From NCBI GenBank assembly GCA_020544565.1, contig CP078014.1, forward strand, positions 3,784,016 to 3,848,015: DNA of 64,000 nt, given 5' to 3'. A program made the position numbers and the translations under genes. The DNA is from Bradyrhizobiaceae bacterium (lineage in GTDB: Bacteria > Pseudomonadota > Alphaproteobacteria > Rhizobiales > Xanthobacteraceae). This document shows, in pieces, positions 62,556 through 64,000 of this stretch. The notes below the pieces were generated by a model. It saw only the letters and a list, made by a program, of their open reading frames with translations. It did no database searches and was not told the origin of the DNA. Position 1 is the first letter of the stretch, and each line of letters opens with the position of its first letter.

Positions 62556-63758
62556 ATGATGACGTACTGGAAGGCGTTGGCCGTGACGGCGGCATCCGCG
62601 GCCGCTCTGCTGGCCGCGAGTGGAATCGGGGCGGTGGCAGAGGAAAAACCGCCGATCAAGATCGGCTTTGTCACGGAATTGACCGGGCCGTGGAGCTTTT
62701 TCGGAACGAGTTGCGTCGCCGGGCTGAAATTCGGCGAGGAGCAGATCAACAAGCCCGGTAAGAGAAAGATCGAATTCGTTATCGCCGACAATCAGACCAA
62801 TCCAGCGCAATCGGTCGCGGCGTCGCGCAGCCTCGATGTGCAGGACAAGGTGCTGGCGCTGAGCGGGCCGACCAGTTCCGATACGGGCCTTGCGGTGTAT
62901 GGCTACGCCGAGCAGAACAAGGTGCCGTTCGTCGTTCCGGTGGCCGCGTTCCCGCAGCTCACCAAGCCGGGCACCCGCTATACCTTCCGTCTGGAGCCGA
63001 ACGCTGCGGGCTGGGGCTACGCCATCGCCAAGTTCGTCGAGAAGCAGAAGCCGGGCGGCAAGATCGCGCTGATCTACTCGGATTACGCGCTGATGCGCGC
63101 GATCACCGCCGGCCTCAAGTACCAGGCTCCGCTGTCGAAATTGAACATCGTCGCGGATATTGCCTTCCCGCAGGGGTCCAACGACGCGACGGTGCAGGCG
63201 GCGCAGGTGTTGGCGGCGCAGCCCGATTTTGTGGTCGTCATCGGAGCCGGCGGTTTCGACAACACTATCACTAACCAGTTGCTCGATATCGGCATCAAGC
63301 CGCAGCAGATCATTCACCCCTTCGGCATCACCACCCAGGTGATGAACTGGGGCAAGCGAAGCATCGGCTCCTACTACGGCACGTTCTTCGACTCCAACCT
63401 CGATACGCTGACGCCGGAAGGCAAGACATTCGTCAAGGACTTCACGGCGAAGTATGGCCGGCCGCCGTCCTACGGCGAGAACTTCTGCTTCGTGACGGCT
63501 CATGTCATCCGTGAAGTGCTCGACAAGAACCCGGAAGCCGCTGACGATCGCGAGAAGTTCCGTGATGCGATGTCGAAGCTGAAAACGAAGGAGACCACGT
63601 CGGACATTCCGATTGAGTTCGACAAGAACGGCGCGCGCAAGGAATACATCTACTTCATGCAGATGACCGATGTCGCCGACAAGTCCTACAAGGCGAAACA
63701 GGCGTTCTACGCGGAATGGGATCCGGAAGTGATCCCGGTCTACACGCTGGTGAAATAA
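62556..63758 (+). CDS. ABC transporter substrate-binding protein, branched-chain amino acid type
   Basis: This 400-residue type I periplasmic-binding protein has a signal peptide (about 1-28). The mature part begins KPPIKIGFVTELTGPWSFFG and shows DNQTNPAQSVAASRSL, YTFRLEPNAAGWGYAIAKF and a late PSYGENFCFVTAHVI. Such proteins bind amides, aromatic acids or amino acids for LivHMGF-type importers. A hairpin separates it from the permease gene, a common way to lower downstream expression. Confidence 0.9.
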   Translation: MMTYWKALAVTAASAAALLAASGIGAVAEEKPPIKIGFVTELTGPWSFFGTSCVAGLKFGEEQINKPGKRKIEFVIADNQTNPAQSVAASRSLDVQDKVLALSGPTSSDTGLAVYGYAEQNKVPFVVPVAAFPQLTKPGTRYTFRLEPNAAGWGYAIAKFVEKQKPGGKIALIYSDYALMRAITAGLKYQAPLSKLNIVADIAFPQGSNDATVQAAQVLAAQPDFVVVIGAGGFDNTITNQLLDIGIKPQQIIHPFGITTQVMNWGKRSIGSYYGTFFDSNLDTLTPEGKTFVKDFTAKYGRPPSYGENFCFVTAHVIREVLDKNPEAADDREKFRDAMSKLKTKETTSDIPIEFDKNGARKEYIYFMQMTDVADKSYKAKQAFYAEWDPEVIPVYTLVK

Positions 63759-63766
63759 CGCTGGCT

Positions 63767-63790
63767 GCCGCCGGACCTGTTCCGGCGGCC
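63767..63790 (+). promoter_or_regulatory. Intercistronic hairpin between binding protein and permease
   Basis: GCCGCCGGA at 63767-63775 and TCCGGCGGC at 63782-63790 form a perfect 9-bp GC stem with a 6-nt loop and no T tract. It is likely to stabilise the upstream mRNA or attenuate readthrough, giving more binding protein than permease. Confidence 0.65.
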
Positions 63791-63812
63791 CATTCTGCCG
63801 AGGGGGTTCTTT

Positions 63813-64000
63813 TGTCCAACGCAAACTGGATTCTGTTTCTGTCGACGATCTCGACCGGACTGATCCTTGGATCGATCTTCTCGCTGGTGGCTGCCGGCGT
63901 GACCATCGTCTATGGCAGCATCTGGATGCCGAATGCGGCCAACGGTCAGTTCTTCCTGCTTGCTGCCTTGATCGGATGGACGTTGACGGTGAGTTGGGGC
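63813..64000 (+). CDS. LivH-type ABC permease, 3' end outside window
   Basis: The TTG at 63813 follows GAGGGG at 63801-63806. The visible 62 codons read ILFLSTISTGLILGSIFSLV, AAGVTIVYGSIWMPNAANGQ and FFLLAALIGWTL, matching the first helices of LivH permeases (GLxxGxxYxLxAxGLxLxYG pattern). The remainder is beyond the window. It follows the binding protein of the same system. Confidence 0.8.

Overview
The window is high-GC DNA from an alphaproteobacterium. ChpT, CtrA, a GANTC (CcrM-type) methylation context, EipA, DUF1127/DUF1192/DUF2336 proteins and Rhizobiales-type palindromic repeats point to the Bradyrhizobium / Rhodopseudomonas / Afipia group (Nitrobacteraceae). This placement is inferred from gene content and not from a search.

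Layout. Positions 1-17.8 kb hold mostly housekeeping and accessory genes: a partial unknown gene, a small membrane gene divergent from an XRE repressor with an operator between them, a YeiH-type transporter, an ABC-F ATPase, a WaaG-like glycosyltransferase coupled to a LysR regulator, a DUF1127 gene, a thiolase and an enoyl-CoA hydratase, a LemA/TPM operon, a large GGDEF-EAL protein, a quinone oxidoreductase and an L,D-transpeptidase. Positions 18-20 kb carry a ThDP enzyme and an orphan Flp pilin. Positions 20.1-20.8 kb hold a BrnTA toxin-antitoxin locus whose toxin is split by a palindromic repeat element flanked by CTAG. Positions 21.0-23.4 kb are a decayed, AT-rich island in tRNA-Val, with a 49-bp direct repeat of the tRNA 3' end, a truncated integrase and a truncated ClpP-like gene.

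Positions 23.6-27.3 kb hold a membrane-anchored coiled-coil protein, EipA, a YHS protein and CysQ. Positions 27.4-43.5 kb form the cell-cycle, chemotaxis and flagellar block: chpT, cheA-cheW-cheY-cheB-cheR, ctrA, fliI-fliJ, an ECF sigma/anti-sigma pair, flhA and an MFS transporter. ChpT passes phosphate from the CckA pathway to CtrA, which normally controls flagellar genes. A cluster of GANTC sites lies in front of ctrA, and a CtrA-like box lies upstream of flhA.

Positions 43.6-46 kb are a second decayed region beside a CAT-anticodon tRNA (probably tRNA-Ile2), with serine recombinase and nuclease remnants around a DUF2336 gene. Positions 46-64 kb are a catabolic region with GntR, LysR and IclR regulators, RidA, two FAH-family hydrolases, two hydantoinase/oxoprolinase (HyuA/HyuB) sets, a DapA-family aldolase, TctC-type binding proteins and a branched-chain-amino-acid-type ABC importer that runs off the window. 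One HyuA and one TctC are truncated at a shared deletion junction, and IS3- and IS21-type remnants separate the two halves. I infer uptake and opening of a cyclic amide or similar compound; the substrate is unknown.

The most unusual signal is a ~32-35 nt palindromic module found in the loops of two different palindromic repeat families, with unoccupied versions of both host palindromes also present in the window.
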